Assembly: GCA_024138025.1 (NCBI GenBank)
Contig: JAMXBD010000636.1
Location: 310,001-374,000 of the forward strand
Origin: Combretum micranthum
Lineage: Eukaryota; Streptophyta; Magnoliopsida; Myrtales; Combretaceae
Direction: 5' to 3'
DNA length: 64,000 bases
Shown here: one piece after another, positions 7,463 to 21,000 of the stretch
Numbering within the stretch: position 1 is the first letter of the stretch
Layout of the letters: the number at the start of each line of letters is the position of its first letter
The notes under the pieces: generated by a model
Databases searched by the model: none
The model's input: only the letters and a program-made list of their open reading frames with translations
Told to the model about the DNA's origin: nothing
Position numbers and translations under genes: made by a program

Positions 7463-10400
7463 GCACAATACAAGTGAAAGACCATTCGGTGTACGCTCTA
7501 TTTGACACCGGCGCGACACATTCATTTATAGACACTGTCTTAGCCAGACAATTAGGTCTAACATGTGAAGCTATGAATAAAGGGTTAGATCAGTACACCT
7601 GGAGGAATGGTTATGACTCAGGAGATAGTGAAAGAATGCCCAATACAGATTGGGAATCAAGGATCAATTGTTGATCTAATTGTAGTGGATCTACAAATAT
7701 GAAGTTATTTTGGGAATGACTTGGTTAGCTGCCACAAAAGCTAAGATCGATTGTCGTCTCAAGATGGTATCCTTTATAAATTGTCAAGGAGAAAGAAAGG
7801 AGTACCAAGGAAAACACTTCGAGACAAAGGAGTCAAATTAACAACCATTGAAGTTGATGATGATGGCACCGAGAAGTTGGGTGAAATTATTTTAGGAGCT
7901 GTTAATGGAGAACCAGAGAAACTTGATATTCATACTATAAGAACTGTGTGCGAATATCCAGATGTATTTCCAGAGAATTACCTGGTTTACCTCCACAAAG
8001 AGAAGTGGAATTCTCCATTGATTTGATGCCTGGAACAGAACCAGTATCAAAAGCTCCGTATCGAATGGCACCTGTAGAATTGAAGGAATTAAAAGTGCAA
8101 TTGCAGGAATTGATGGATAAAGGATTCATCAGACCCAGTGTATCTCCATGGGGAGCCCCGGTGCTGTTTGTTAAAAAGAAGATGGTTCATTGAGACTTGT
8201 ATTGATTATAGGGAATTGAACAAGGTAACCATCAAAAACAAGTATCCATTACCAAGAATGATGATTTGTTTGATCAACTACGTGGAGCAAAAATATTTTC
8301 CCGTATTGATCTCAAATCTGGATATCATCAAATTCGAATCAAGACAGAAGATATACCTAAGACTGCATTTCGAACACGGTATGGCCACTATGAATTTTTG
8401 GTTATGCCATTCGGACTGACTAATGCACCTGCGGTATTTATGGATTTGATGAATCGGATTTTTCGACCACTGTTGGATATTTGTGTGATTGTGTTTATAG
8501 ATGATATTGGTATATTCACCATCAGAGGAGCAGCATGAGGAGCATTTGAGGAATGTATTGCAGATTTTGAGGGATAATAAATTATATGCTAAATTGTCAA
8601 AGTGTGAATTTTGGCTTGAGAGCATATCTTTTCTTGGACACATCGTGTCTGGAGAAGGAATTTCAGTAGATCCTGCAAAGGTCAAAGCCATCGTGGAATG
8701 GAAAAGACCTGAGACAGTTACTGAAATCAGAAGTTTCTTGGGTTTAGCTGGATACTATCGGAAATTTGTACGGGATTTCTCAACAATTGCAAACCATTGA
8801 CGCAATTGACAAAGAAAAATGAAAATTTGAATGGAATGAAAAGCGGGAGCAAAGTTTCCAAGAATTGAAGAAGAGATTAGTGTCAGCACCAATATTGGTC
8901 TTACCCAATGATCATGACCCATATGTTATATATAGTGATGCGTCCAAAAATGGTTTGGGATGTGTATTAATGCAGAATGGAAAAGTAATAGCATATTTCC
9001 AGGCAGTTGAAACCCCATGAGATGAATTACCCTACTCATGACTTGGAACTAGCTGCCATTGTTTTTGCACTCAAAATTTGGAGACACTATTTATATGGTC
9101 AAAGGTGTGAAATTTATACTGATCATAAAAGTTTGAAGTATATATTCACACAAAAAGAATTGAACATGAGGCAACGACGATGGTTGGAGCTAATAAAGAT
9201 TATGATTTGGGTATCAATTATCACCCAGGAAAAATGAACGCCGTCGCTGATGCTTTGAGTCGGAAAAACTATGGTGAAGTAGCCTCAATGCTGACTGAGC
9301 AAAAAGAACTCATCAAGGAATTTGAAAGGATGAGTTTAGGATTCACAATGCAAGGTTTTGAAGCTGAACTTGGAAATCTGATTTTGGAACCCACTTTACT
9401 TCAACAGATCAAAGAAGCTCAAAAGGAAGATGTGGAATTTCAAAGGATTATCCAAGAGATATCACAAGATAAATATAAGGATTTCCGAGTTGATGATGAA
9501 GGAATCCTTAGAATGGGCAACAGACTGTGTGTTCCCCATAAATCAGAGTTAAAGCAGAAGTTGATGCAAGAAGCACATAATTCCGGATATACTGTTCATC
9601 CTGGAGAAACGAAAACGTATCAAGAATTGAAAAGTGCATATTGGTGGAACGGGATGAAAAAGGATGTAGCGGAATTTGTGGCTAGATGTGAGATATCAAC
9701 GGGTTAAAGCTGAACACCAAAAGCCGGGAGGATTGTTGAAGCCATTACCAATTCCTGAATGGAAATGGGATCAGATCTCTATGGACTTTGTATGTTCATT
9801 ACCAAGACGAGTAGTGGACATGATGCTGTATGGGTTATCGTGGATAGACTTACTAAATCAGCACATTTTATACCCATCAATATGACGTATCCACTGGAAA
9901 AGCTAGCACGGATATATCTTAAAGAGATTGTTCGATTACATGGAATACCAGCTAGCATAGTATCGGATAGAGATCCACGCTTTGTTTCCAGATTTTGGAA
10001 TGGTTGCAGAAAGCGTTAGGGACGCAGTTAAAGTTCAGTACCGCTTATCATCCCCAAACCGATGGACAAACGGAAAGGACTATACAGACTTTGGAAGACA
10101 TGCTAAGGTCTTGTATATTGGAATTTAAAGGAAATTGGGATCAACACTTACCTTTGGTGGAATTCGCGTATAATAACAGTTACCATTCTAGTATCGGAAT
10201 GCCGCCATATGAAGCACTGTATGGTCGAAAGTGTAGATCACCATTATTTTGGGACAATTTAGAGAGAATCGGTTGGACCTGAAATGGTACAAGAAACAAT
10301 AGATAGAGTGGCAGTGATAAAACAAAAGATGAAAGAAGCTCAAGATCGACAAAAGAGTTGGGCAGATATGAAGAGACGGGAATTGGAATTCAAAGAAGGA

Positions 10401-10866
10401 GATCATGTATACCTTAAAGTGAACCCGATCAAGAGTCTTCATCGTGGACGAATCAAGGAAAATTAAGTCCTCGATATATTGGACCTTTTGAAATTTTGGA
10501 TAGGGTAGGAGATTTAGCCTATCGATTGGCTTTACCTCCGAATCTGTCTGGTATACATAACGTGTTTCATGTATCAGTTCTGAGGAAATATGTCTCCGAT
10601 CCAGATAAAGTGGTTGAGTTGGAACCAATTCCATTGAAGGAGAACTTGACATATGAGAAACAACCTGTTCGAATAATGGACAGTAAAGTACAGACTCTTA
10701 GAAACAAGGAAATCAGATATGTTAAAGTTTTATGGGATCCCGAACGGAAGAAATGACTTGGGAGTTGGAAGATGAAGTTCGGAAGAATTATCCTAATCTG
10801 TTTGAATCATCAGGTACGTATCAAGCTTTGAGGACAAAGCTTATTTTAAAGGGGGGGAGGATGTAA
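7463..10866 (+). CDS. pol: pol, unit 1 (many frameshifts): PR-RT-RNaseH-INT-chromodomain
   Basis: About 1,140 codons if indels are ignored. Domain order: aspartic protease ([13 protein letters not shown] near the start), reverse transcriptase ([34 protein letters not shown] catalytic loop), RNase H ([32 protein letters not shown]), integrase and a chromodomain-like tail. The integrase shows an HHCC region, then [11 protein letters not shown] and [10 protein letters not shown] for the DDE triad. The tail reads [14 protein letters not shown]. In this copy two bases are missing just after FIDD (8508), two in the HHCC motif (about 9695), and single bases at about 7800, 7975, 8180, 8255, 8792 and 8994. 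The stop codon lies in the first bases of the next LTR, so pol overlaps the polypurine tract. Confidence 0.88.
10848..10861 (+). promoter_or_regulatory. Polypurine tract, unit 1
   Basis: A pure-purine stretch (AAAG, a run of seven G in all, then AGGA) directly before the TGTAAACC of LTR 2. It primes plus-strand DNA synthesis and is also translated as the end of pol. G-run length differs between units, which changes the predicted last residues. Confidence 0.85.
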
Positions 10867-13800
10867 ACCCCGGAAATTTTCACAATAGTACACAGTAGTA
10901 AAATAGAAAACGAAAATTAGATAGTGAATTTAGAAACCGATAGAAGTCCTAGAATAGACTATGAGTTGTGATAAACTCATTCTAGTTGAAAAACCCGAAT
11001 AAAAATTTTCTCGACCTTAATAGATACCAAAAACGAGATTTCGTATCTTGAACTGATAATTCAAGATATAACTAGAAATAGTTTTAAAATTTCGAAACCG
11101 ATAAGATACAGTTTATTTATAGAGCTTATCGGTATAAAACAATAGATTATAAATACAAACAAACACTAATACTGAACAATAATTATCAACTTAGAACTAA
11201 AAAGAAAATTTCGAACCCGCTGTTAATTGTTAGGAAATTCTAAATTTATTAGGACTTGGTTCCTAATTTAATTCATCGAATTTGAAAATTTAATCACGTA
11301 AGTTAAAAATACTAAAAATAATTAATCGTGTGAAGTTTTAACTAAAAATTTGAAAATACAAATAAATTAAAGTTTGTGTAACTTAAATAATATTATCTCG
11401 ATAAAACGTAAATAAAGAAATATGGTTATTCGCAAATAATTTATTTTCTTAATGAAAAAAAAAATATATATATATATATATATATTTTGTGTTTTGTTGT
11501 TAATAACTATTAAATATATATATATATATTATATATAAAGGGGGAGAAGAAATCGGATTGTTAATGCGCTGCATGAATGAAGAGGAAAATCTCCTCACGC
11601 GCCAGCTGCAGGAAGGTCACCGAGCAACACGCGCAGCAAGAATTCCTCGAACAGAAGTCCACGAGCAAGCTTCCTTCCACGCGCCAGCAGCAGGGCTTCA
11701 GCAAGCAGCAGCTTCTCCCTCGCGCGGCAGCAGTGGATCCACCGAGCAAGACAGACCAGCTCCACACGCTCAGCTCCACATCCATCCCAGCGCAACAAGC
11801 GTGGACAGCGGAGAACTCCACGCAGAAAGCAGCAGCAGGGATGGCCGAGCTCCATTCCACGCACGGTAGCATCAGCACAAGCAACAGCATCCACGCACTC
11901 CACACACGCACAGCATCAGACAAGTGGAAACAGAGCACCTGAAACAGAGCACTTGGAAACAGAGCCTTGAGACTTCTTGTCCGAATTTGATCCAAATTTG
12001 AGCCTCTAAATTCAAACGAAATTGACCCAAAAACCAACCAAAACACTCCAAATATAAACAACATTAAATGAGAAGAATTTCAGCTTAGAAAAACAACCAT
12101 AACCGTTTCAAATGGTTGGCCAAAAATCAAATATTACAGCTGCAGCAGAGGAGAAATTCCACAATATACAGCAGCACACATCTCCAAATCTAACTCCGAT
12201 TTTTGCAACATTCCTAGGATTAAATGAGCTGAAATTTTGACCAATTAAACACCAATAAGGAGCCTTCAAATGGACACTTCATACACAAAAATTAATAAGA
12301 AAATCGGATCCCAAATTCGTCCAAAAATCAAGGTGAAAATTGTTCCAGAAATTCCAGTTTTCACACTTCAAACTTCAACAAGTTTTGACCCGATTTTACA
12401 CTAGTTGATCTCTTATTTTTACACACTAAATAGCATTAATTAGCTACCAAACAAAGATAATTAAGACCCTCAAAGCTAGCCACAAGAATTTGTCAAAAAC
12501 AAGTAAAAGTTTGCATCCAACTTGACAAATTCGTGTAGAAAATCCAGCTGCATTTGTGGACATTTTTCAAGTCCAAAACCAACTCCAAAGCCTCTAAAAT
12601 TTAGTCTAATCCTAGTATAAGTATATAAGCCTAAGTTAGACACACTTGGAGCTCATAAACCCCCAAAAACACTCTCAAATTCCAGCTGCAAACCCAAGTG
12701 CGTCCAGCACTCTTCCAATTCCTTTTTCCATTTCCACCATCAACAAAGAAGCTTAGGAACATTGTGTAATCTACCATAAACCTAGCCTACTTCCGTATCT
12801 TATTACACACACTAAGCTCATCAATAACCATCAAAACCGAATCAAAAATCCTAAGTTATCCTAGGGTTCAAGAGGAGGAAATTAGCTTGACAAGGTGAGA
12901 AGAATTGATTTCATTAGTAAACTTCCATTGTAGTTAATGTGTTTAGTTAGAAACTCATCATCTAATTTTTGGTTTAGGTTTAATTCTTGCTTTAAGAGGA
13001 AGTTGAGCAACCTCCTTCCATCCCAATCCAAGGTAAGCTCCAAATTACAACCTATCCTTGTTAAGTTTATGAATAGACCTTAGGATGATTTTTGAGCATT
13101 TGAAGAAAGTTTTGTGGTTGATATAAGTTGCAAATCCTTGGATGAATTCAAGTGAATAGATGTTTGATGTGTTAGGAATGTTTAAGATATTGTTGGAAGA
13201 GAAAAACAACAACTTAGAAGTCTTATAATTGTGGTAATAGTAAATTCGGATTTGAGGATGAAGTGAACAAAACAAGACTCAAACTTCATCAATTTAGTCT
13301 AAATGCATGTTTAAAGCTTCTAAGACCTTATATGAACATAAAGCTTGATAAAACAAACTTTACAAGCATGATTAGAAGTCCTTTAGTACAAGAAAAGTGT
13401 TATGAACAATTTATAGAAATTGTACATGCCAAGACTTCTATAAATTATAAGGGAATTTAAGATGTAACGGAAGTTAAATACAATCCTCCATAATATATAT
13501 ATACTCAAAAGAAACTTGGAAGAATTAAACAATAAAAATTTATTTACTTTAAGAAATCGCTATAAACCAAAGGAATAATACCAAATACCGATCTAGGACA
13601 CTTAGGCATCATAGGAATTTAATTTCCTATTTATAAAGATTATTGATGAATATTTCATCTTAATAGGTGATTTCGACTTCGTCGAGGATTTCCCGGTCGA
13701 TTACTACGACTGATCAGCATGAGCAGGTGAGTGACTTAGACTTGTTACATTGTTTGTGCTTGTAGTATAGTTGCATTGGAATAATATATATATTCAATTG

Positions 13801-14877
13801 ATATGCATGCGGATTGGGATAAGCATGATGCGTGGTGTATGATTGAATGGCAAATTATCATAATATAAGCGATAATCCTATTGTATGATAAATATTGTAT
13901 GAAATATGTTGATGATTGTCTGTAAATTGTATGATCGCCTTAAACTTGATTAACAACTGTCGGTACTATAAATGAAACGGACATGCATTGCACGATTTGC
14001 ATAAACTGCATTATGTTTTTACGAACACCTATCACGTGTTAGAATTTCGGTTCTTGGTAATACTTGGTTTTTCTAGGCAATGGGCTATTAGTTCTACGCA
14101 AGTTTACCTTGTTCTGTCGGTTCCATGGGAACTAACTGGTAACGAAGGACGCCGCCCATGGTATCGCTGTGAAATGGCTAACTTAGTGGAGTTTCTAAGG
14201 TACGACAGGAACTGAGTGAATATGATTAAAAATCATTAACATAAGAGATAATAATGTGAGGATTATGGATTCCTGTGTACTTAGTTTCTCCTGGGTAGGT
14301 GATTCAGGTATCGGTTCCTTCAACCCCGATGAGAGGGCGTAAATCTTTCCTGTTTGGATTCCGGTTTGTCCAAGCTTGTAATTGTTCATGTGTTTGATTG
14401 ATGCATTACATATGATTGATAATAACTTGCTTGTTGTGATAAGTCTGGTTATTCACTGAGCCCGTGGTTATGCTCACACTCCTACAGTCCTTACAGGATG
14501 ACACTTAAGCCTTGGTTGGTGGCTTCTAGGAGCTTAGAGCCGGTATGATTCTAAAGCTTGAAGAGTTTTGGAAACAGGGAAAAATAGTTTCTTTATTTAT
14601 ATGTATTAATTGATGTTAGTGCATCAATTTTATTATCTGAGAACTTAGATAGTTTTATGGTTTGTAATAGTTATTATTCAGACTGCACTTATTATGGTAT
14701 TGTGATTTTATTTACTTTCATCGTTTCTTATCACGCAACCAAAAAGATCCTGTTTTGTTAAATATACGTCACTTTCCAAAGTAGTTCTAGTATGAATATG
14801 TGTATTTGATATCGTCTGGATTATCAGGCTATATCATAATATATATATTACTACTAGGGTACTATTGGGGCGTGACA
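10862..14877 (+). repeat. LTR 2 of the array (shared, distinct allele)
   Basis: Same ends and structure as LTR 1, with TATA box at 11532-11539 and exon-3 counterpart at 13677-13736. It serves as 3' LTR of unit 1 and 5' LTR of unit 2, without flanking target duplications. At many sites along its whole length it carries variants shared with LTR 5 (52989-57242) and not with LTRs 1, 3 and 4: actaatactgaac, atataactagaaat, gcattacatatg, gggaaaaatag. It therefore derives from a different family member. Confidence 0.92.
11532..11539 (+). promoter_or_regulatory. LTR 2 TATA box
   Basis: TATATAAA followed by a G run, same context as LTR 1. The TA tract before it is interrupted by TT. Confidence 0.6.
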
Positions 14878-14885
14878 GATTTAGT

Positions 14886-14898
14886 TGGTATCAGAGCT
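14886..14898 (+). promoter_or_regulatory. Primer binding site, tRNA-iMet, unit 2
   Basis: TGGTATCAGAGCT at the same eight-base offset from the LTR end as in unit 1. Confidence 0.9.
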
Positions 14899-15039
14899 GT
14901 GGTTGCAAAAAAAGATGAAATTAAACAAAATCATAATTAGTATACATAGTAGTAGTGATAGAATTTATTTAAGATTAGTATGGGTAGATTTGGGTAGAAT
15001 TAAGAACCTAAAATAAAATCTGTATGATTATTATTAGTC

Positions 15040-16054
15040 ATGCAAATTTTATTTGTGGTGCAGGTTAATCCGGCAACCTGTTATGTGAAGTGGTTGGTTT
15101 TCAGTATGCAACCTTTAGAGACTTTAACTGATTACAGGCGAAGGTTGAGGATCTTGGTGGAAGATCTAGCATTGGCAGGCAATCCTAAAACCTTGGATCA
15201 GATTTTAAGCAAATGGAGACATGGATTGAGGCCACTCTTTAGAGATTGGTTATTCCTGATGGAGAAAGCACACCCGAATCCAGGTTCTGCTATTGAATTA
15301 ATTTATAGGTTTGAAAGGTTTGTTGGTAGGAATGGTGGAGCAGTAGAAATAGATAATATAGCATTTGTAGTATCAATAAATTCCATGAGGCCGACTCTTC
15401 CAGATTTCAGGATATGGGAGTATATTGGCAAAGGTTGGATATATGCTCATGATTTTAGGGATGATCATATGGGTGTACGTAGTACTGATCCATATACTGA
15501 TGAGGGATGATGTATCATCTCAGTAATTGCAGGTTTCCTAAGGAAGTATTACAGAGTCGACCTGCTATTATACCCACAGTTGAGCCTGACGCCCAGAGTC
15601 CTTGTGGTTTTTGTGATACTTTTTCTCCTAATATTCCTCAGGATACTGTATTACCAGTTAGTGGACAGGAAAGGAGATCAACCAAAAGAGGAGTAGCCAG
15701 TATTGATTTGGAAGAAAATACTGACAGGACAAAGAAGACCAGGAAGGGAGTACTACATCAATTCCACAAGGATTAGAATTCTTGGATTTCACACATAGTA
15801 CTTTTTAAATATATACATGGAAGGGAACGCCACATGGAGGATGGATATGTGGTGAGGATACAGTGTTAGTGCATGAGGTAAACAAGCTCCAAAGACAGGG
15901 AGTACAGCTTGATGGATCTGAGCTTAGTTTAGCTCCACCTGGACAGCATGTTGAGATCCACGAGTTGAGCAGCAGCGACTCCAGTGATCAGGAGGAGTAC
16001 CCACAGTTGGATGCCCGAGATAAGGGCAAGAGACCACTTTACCCCACCCCCTAG
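15040..16054 (+). CDS. ORF0, unit 2 (frameshifted)
   Basis: Homologue of the unit 1 ORF0, with the same order of segments and the same ending (GKRPLYPTP). The first half is one uninterrupted frame to about 15506, reading through the place where unit 1 breaks and confirming MEKAHPNPGSAIELIYRFE as the family sequence. Breaks are near 15505 (TGATGAGGGATG against TGATGAATGGATG in unit 1), about 15745 and about 15810-15890. The possible splice acceptor ends at 15063. Function unknown. Confidence 0.58.
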
Positions 16055-16151
16055 AGAGTTTAGTGGAAAGAATGTTGTTTTATGTGTTGTAAATAGACTA
16101 AATATGTATGACTTATGGTGATGTTCTTTTGATGATCTAGTAGATAGATAG

Positions 16152-16272
16152 TTAGTGCAAATTTTGATGTTGTATATAAAGCACTAACTCTAGGAACTCT
16201 ATTATGATGTGATGTACTTAGTATTAGTGATGATAGTTAGTGCAATTTTTGATGTTGTATATATGGCACTAA
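16152..16272 (+). repeat. Twin TTAGTGC...GCACTAA hairpins, unit 2
   Basis: Stems at 16152-16158/16181-16187 and 16237-16243/16266-16272, with the same 85-base spacing as unit 1. The surrounding ORF0-gag spacer (16055-16529) holds nothing coding. Confidence 0.55.
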
Positions 16273-16529
16273 TGTGGAATACAAGTATGTTTATGTTTTG
16301 GTGTACATATATATGTTATCATGTGTGTATGAAAATGTAAGTGAAGTAGTAAAGAAAGTATGCTCATGTTAGGAAAGTATCATGTGTATTTTTAAATTAT
16401 GAAAGATTTACACATGCATGAGATACTCCATGAAAAATGCAGTAAGAAGCAAAATAACTTGAATGAGAAATGGTTACAATAAACGAGACTTACCTTATTT
16501 AATATGCAATTTATAGTAGAGCACCGAGA

Positions 16530-17914
16530 ATGAGAGGTGGAAGGAGAAGAACTGCAAGAGTACCAACAAATCCACCTAATGAGGAACCGGCACTACAACC
16601 TAATCGCTTGGAGACTATTTTGCAAGCAATTCAACAACAGAACCCTAATTTTGCAAGCTTTGCAAGCTGGGCAAATACCACCTGTAGCACCACCTCCTGA
16701 GGCACCACCTATGCCTCGAGCTTCTACTAGGAGAAATGAGGAACGTGTTGCATCGGTTCAACCACCTGTGGAAGAACCGAGAAATCAAGAAAGACGTGTT
16801 GAATCTGCAGCTGAAGTGCAAGGACCACCTCGACATGATCATGAATTACCACCTCCACCACCTTGGAGACCACAAAGGAATTTGTTACCTGAGTTTATAA
16901 AGTGTAACAGGTACTTTGAGGGAATGCCGGGAAAACCGGAAGAAGCAGAAGATTGGTTGTCGCAAATTGAGCGATCATTTGACGTGTTTCAGATACCTGA
17001 AGCACTTAAGGTACCATACGGAACCTACTTGCTGCGGTTAAGGGCAAGAATATGGTGGGATTCGAAGCAGAGAGGATTACCACATCCCATAACGTGGGAA
17101 GTTTTCAACGGGAATTTCTGAAAGAATATTTCCCGGGCAGCTTGAAAGCGAAGTATAGTACAGATCTAATGAATTTGACTCAAGGGAGTAAGACAATTGA
17201 TGAATATGAACATGAATTCAATCGGCTACTGCAATTTGCCCCTGACGCATACAAAGACAGTGATGAATTAAAAAGGCAGACTTTTATGGCTGGATTAGAG
17301 CCCCATTTTCAGAGGAGGCTTACTGAATTTGAGATTATTGATTTCGCTGCTATGGTAGAAAGGCGCGAGTGATAGAACGCGCTAGAAATATGAAGTGGAA
17401 AGATATAAGAAACGGGGGCAAACTTTTGGAAAAAGGATTCATGATAATGTGGGACGAGTACTGTTCCTAAGAAAGGGAAATTTGTTAAGCCAATTGGAAT
17501 GTCAAAAGTGGAAATACCGGGAGAAGTAATGTTACCTGTTGGAAATGAAGGGCGCTCATTATCCAAGAGATTGCCCATATCTGCAACATAAATGCTTTTA
17601 TTGTGGTGAAAGTGGACATCATGCTGCCAAGTGTCCAAAAACAGGAAGTGCGACCTGCTTTATCTGTAAGAAGATAGGTCATATAGCAACTTACTGTCCT
17701 CAAAGGAATACTGGAGCGGCAGGATCATCACAATCTAAAGGAGTTGTTGGAGCCAGAAGTCAGAAAGAAGGCAATGCCAGTACTAACAAAAATACTGGAG
17801 CAGCCAGAATCTATGCTATGCACGGAACTCCAGTTGATGAAGAGGAGATAGAGGAGGATGATACTGAAAACATTTGGGAGGAAGCTGATTTAGATGATAC
17901 CGGACTCATTGCAG
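16530..17914 (+). CDS. gag: gag, unit 2 (frameshifted)
   Basis: Same architecture as the unit 1 gag: MRGGRRR start, Pro-rich linker, capsid-like domain, CCHC knuckles, acidic tail. Breaks are small losses near 16643 (two bases), 17107, 17358, 17384, 17452, 17507 and 17548, nearly all in runs of A, C or G. The one near 17548 removes a base at the first knuckle. Between about 16645 and 17105 the frame is intact and gives the front of the capsid domain that unit 1 lacks. Spliced to pol through the intron that follows. Confidence 0.87.
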
Positions 17915-18020
17915 GTATGTTATTATGTTTAAAGCAATAGTATGAGACACAAACACTTTAGATGCACAATTAATGCTTTTATAAGTCTTAAATAACATGT
18001 AATGTATAATTGATAAATAG
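17915..18020 (+). other. In-frame gag-pol intron, unit 2
   Basis: 106 bases, identical boundaries to unit 1 (GCAG|GTATGT, AAATAG|GC). The in-intron stop ends at 17940. Confidence 0.75.
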
Positions 18021-21000
18021 GCACAATACAAGTGAAAGACCATTCGGTGTACGCTCTATTTGACACCGGCGCGACACATTCATTTATAGACACTGTCTTA
18101 GCCAGACAATTAGGTCTAACATGTGAAGCTATGAATAAAGGTTAGATCAGTACACCTACTGGAGAATGGTTATGACTCAGGAGATAGTGAAAGAATGCCC
18201 AATACAGATTGGGAATCAAGGATCAATTGTTGATCTAATTGTAGTGGATCTGCACAAATATGAAGTTATTTTGGGAATGACTTGGTTAGCTGCCACAAAA
18301 GCTAAGATCGATTGTCGTCTCAAGATGGTATCCTTTATAAATTGTCAAGGAGAAAGAAAGGAGTACCAAGGAGAAACACTTCGAGACAAAGGAGTCAAAT
18401 TAACAACCATTGAAGTTGATGATGATGGCACCGAGAAGTTGGGTGAAATTATTTTAGGAGCTGTTAATGGAGAACCAGAGAAACTTGATATTCATACTAT
18501 AAGAACTGTGTGCGAATATCCAGATGTATTTCCAGAGGAATTACCTGGTTTACCTCCACAAAGAGAAGTGGAATTCTCCATTGATTTGATGCCTGGAACA
18601 GAACCAGTATCAAAAGCTCCGTATCGAATGGCACCTGTAGAATTGAAGGAATTAAAAGTGCAATTGCAGGAATTGATGGATAAAGGATTCATCAGACCCA
18701 GTGTATCTCCGGGGAGCCCCGGTGCTGTTTGTTAAAAAGAAAGATGGTTCATTGAGACTCTGTATTGATTATAGGGAATTGAACAAGGTAACCATCAAAA
18801 ACAAGTATCCATTACCAAGAATTGATGATTTGTTTGATCAACTACGTGGAGCAAAAATATTTTCCCGTATTGATCTCAAATCTGGATATCATCAAATTCG
18901 AATCAAGACAGAAGATATACCTAAGACTGCATTTCGAACACGGTATGGCCACTATGAATTTTTGGTTATGCCATTCGGACTGACTAATGCACCTGCGGTA
19001 TTTATGGATTTGATGAATCGGATTTTCGACCACTGTTGGATATTTGTGTGATTGTGTTTATAGATGATATATTGGTATATTCACCATCAGAGGAGCAGCA
19101 TGAGGAGCATTTGAGGAATGTATTGCAGATTTTGAGGGATAATAAATTATATGCTAAATTGTCAAAGTGTGAATTTTGGCTTGAGAGCATATCTTTTCTT
19201 GGACACATCGTGTCTGGAGAAGGAATTTCAGTAGATCCTGCAAAGGTCAAAGCCATCGTGGAATGGAAAAGACCTGAGACAGTTACTGAAATCAGAAGTT
19301 TCTTGGGTTTAGCTGGATACTATCGGAAATTTGTACGGGATTTCTCAACAATTGCAAAACCGTTGACGCAATTGACAAAGAAAAATGAAAAATTTGAATG
19401 GAATGAAAAGCGGGAGCAAAGTTTCCAAGAATTGAAGAAGAGATTAGTGTCAGCACCAATATTGGTCTTACCCAATGATCATGACCCATATGTTATATAT
19501 AGTGATGCGTCCAAAAATGGTTTGGGATGTGTATTAATGCAGAATGGAAAAGTAATAGCATATGCATCCAGGCATTGAAACCCCATGAGATGAATTACCC
19601 TACTCATGACTTGGAACTAGCTGCCATTGTTTTTGCACTCAAAATTTGGAGACACTATTTATATGGTCAAAGGTGTGAAATTTATACTGATCATAAAAGT
19701 TTGAAGTATATATTCACACAAAAAGAATTGAACATGAGGCAACGACGATGGTTGGAGCTAATAAAGGATTATGATTTGGGTATCAATTATCACCCAGGAA
19801 AAATGAACGCCGTCGCTGATGCTTTGAGTCGGAAAAACTATGGTGAAGTAGCCTCAATGCTGACTGAGCAAAAAGAACTCATCAAGAATTTGAAAGGATG
19901 AGTTTAGGATTCACAATGCAAGGTTTTGAAGCTGAACTTGGAAATCTGATTTTGGAACCCACTTTACTTCAACAGATCAAAGAAGCTCAAAAGGAAGATG
20001 TGGAATTTCAAAGGATTATCCAAGAGATATCACAAGATAAATATAAGGATTTCCGAGTTGATGATGAAGGAATCCTTAGAATGGGCAACAGACTGTGTGT
20101 TCCCCATAAATCAGAGTTAAAGCAGAAGTTGATGCAAGAAGCACATAATTCCGGATATACTGTTCATCCTGGAGAAACGAAAACGTATCAAGAATTGAAA
20201 AGTGCATATTGGTGGAACGGGATGAAAAAGGATGTAGCGGAATTTGTGGCTAGATGTGAGATATGTCAACGGGTTAAAGCTGAACACCAAAAGCCGGGAG
20301 GATTGTTGAAGCCATTACCAATTCCTGAATGGAAATGGGATCAGATCTCTATGGACTTTGTATGTTCATTACCAAGACGAGTAGTGGACATGATGCGTGT
20401 ATGGGTTATCGTGGATAGACTTACTAAATCAGCACATTTTATACCCATCAATATGACGTATCCACTGGAAAAGCTAGCACGGATATATCTTAAAGAGATT
20501 GTTCGATTACATGGAATACCAGCTAGCATAGTATCGGATAGAGATCCACGCTTTGTTTCCAGATTTTGGAATGGTTGCAGAAAGCGTTAGGGACGCAGTT
20601 AAAGTTCAGTACCGCTTATCATCCCCAAACCGATGGACAAACGGAAAGGACTATACAGACTTTGGAAGACATGCTAAGGTCTTGTATATTGGAATTTAAA
20701 GGAAATTGGGATCAACACTTACCTTTGGTGGAATTCGCGTATAATAACAGTTACCATTCTAGTATCGGAATGCCGCCATATGAAGCACTGTATGGTCGCA
20801 AGTGTAGATCACCATTATTTTGGGACAATTTAGAGAGAATAGCGGTTGGACCTGAAATGGTACAAGAAAATAGATAAGGTGGCAGTGATAAAACAAAAGA
20901 TGAAAGAAGCTCAAGATCGACAAAAGAGTTGGGCAGATATGAAAAGACGGGAATTGGAATTCAAAGAAGGAGATCATGTATACCTTAAAGTGAACCCGAT

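Noticed and set aside
8278..8691. Minus-strand ORF of 137 codons over the RT domain (and its repeats in other units)
   Set aside because: Shadow of the conserved plus-strand pol frame; no motif of its own.
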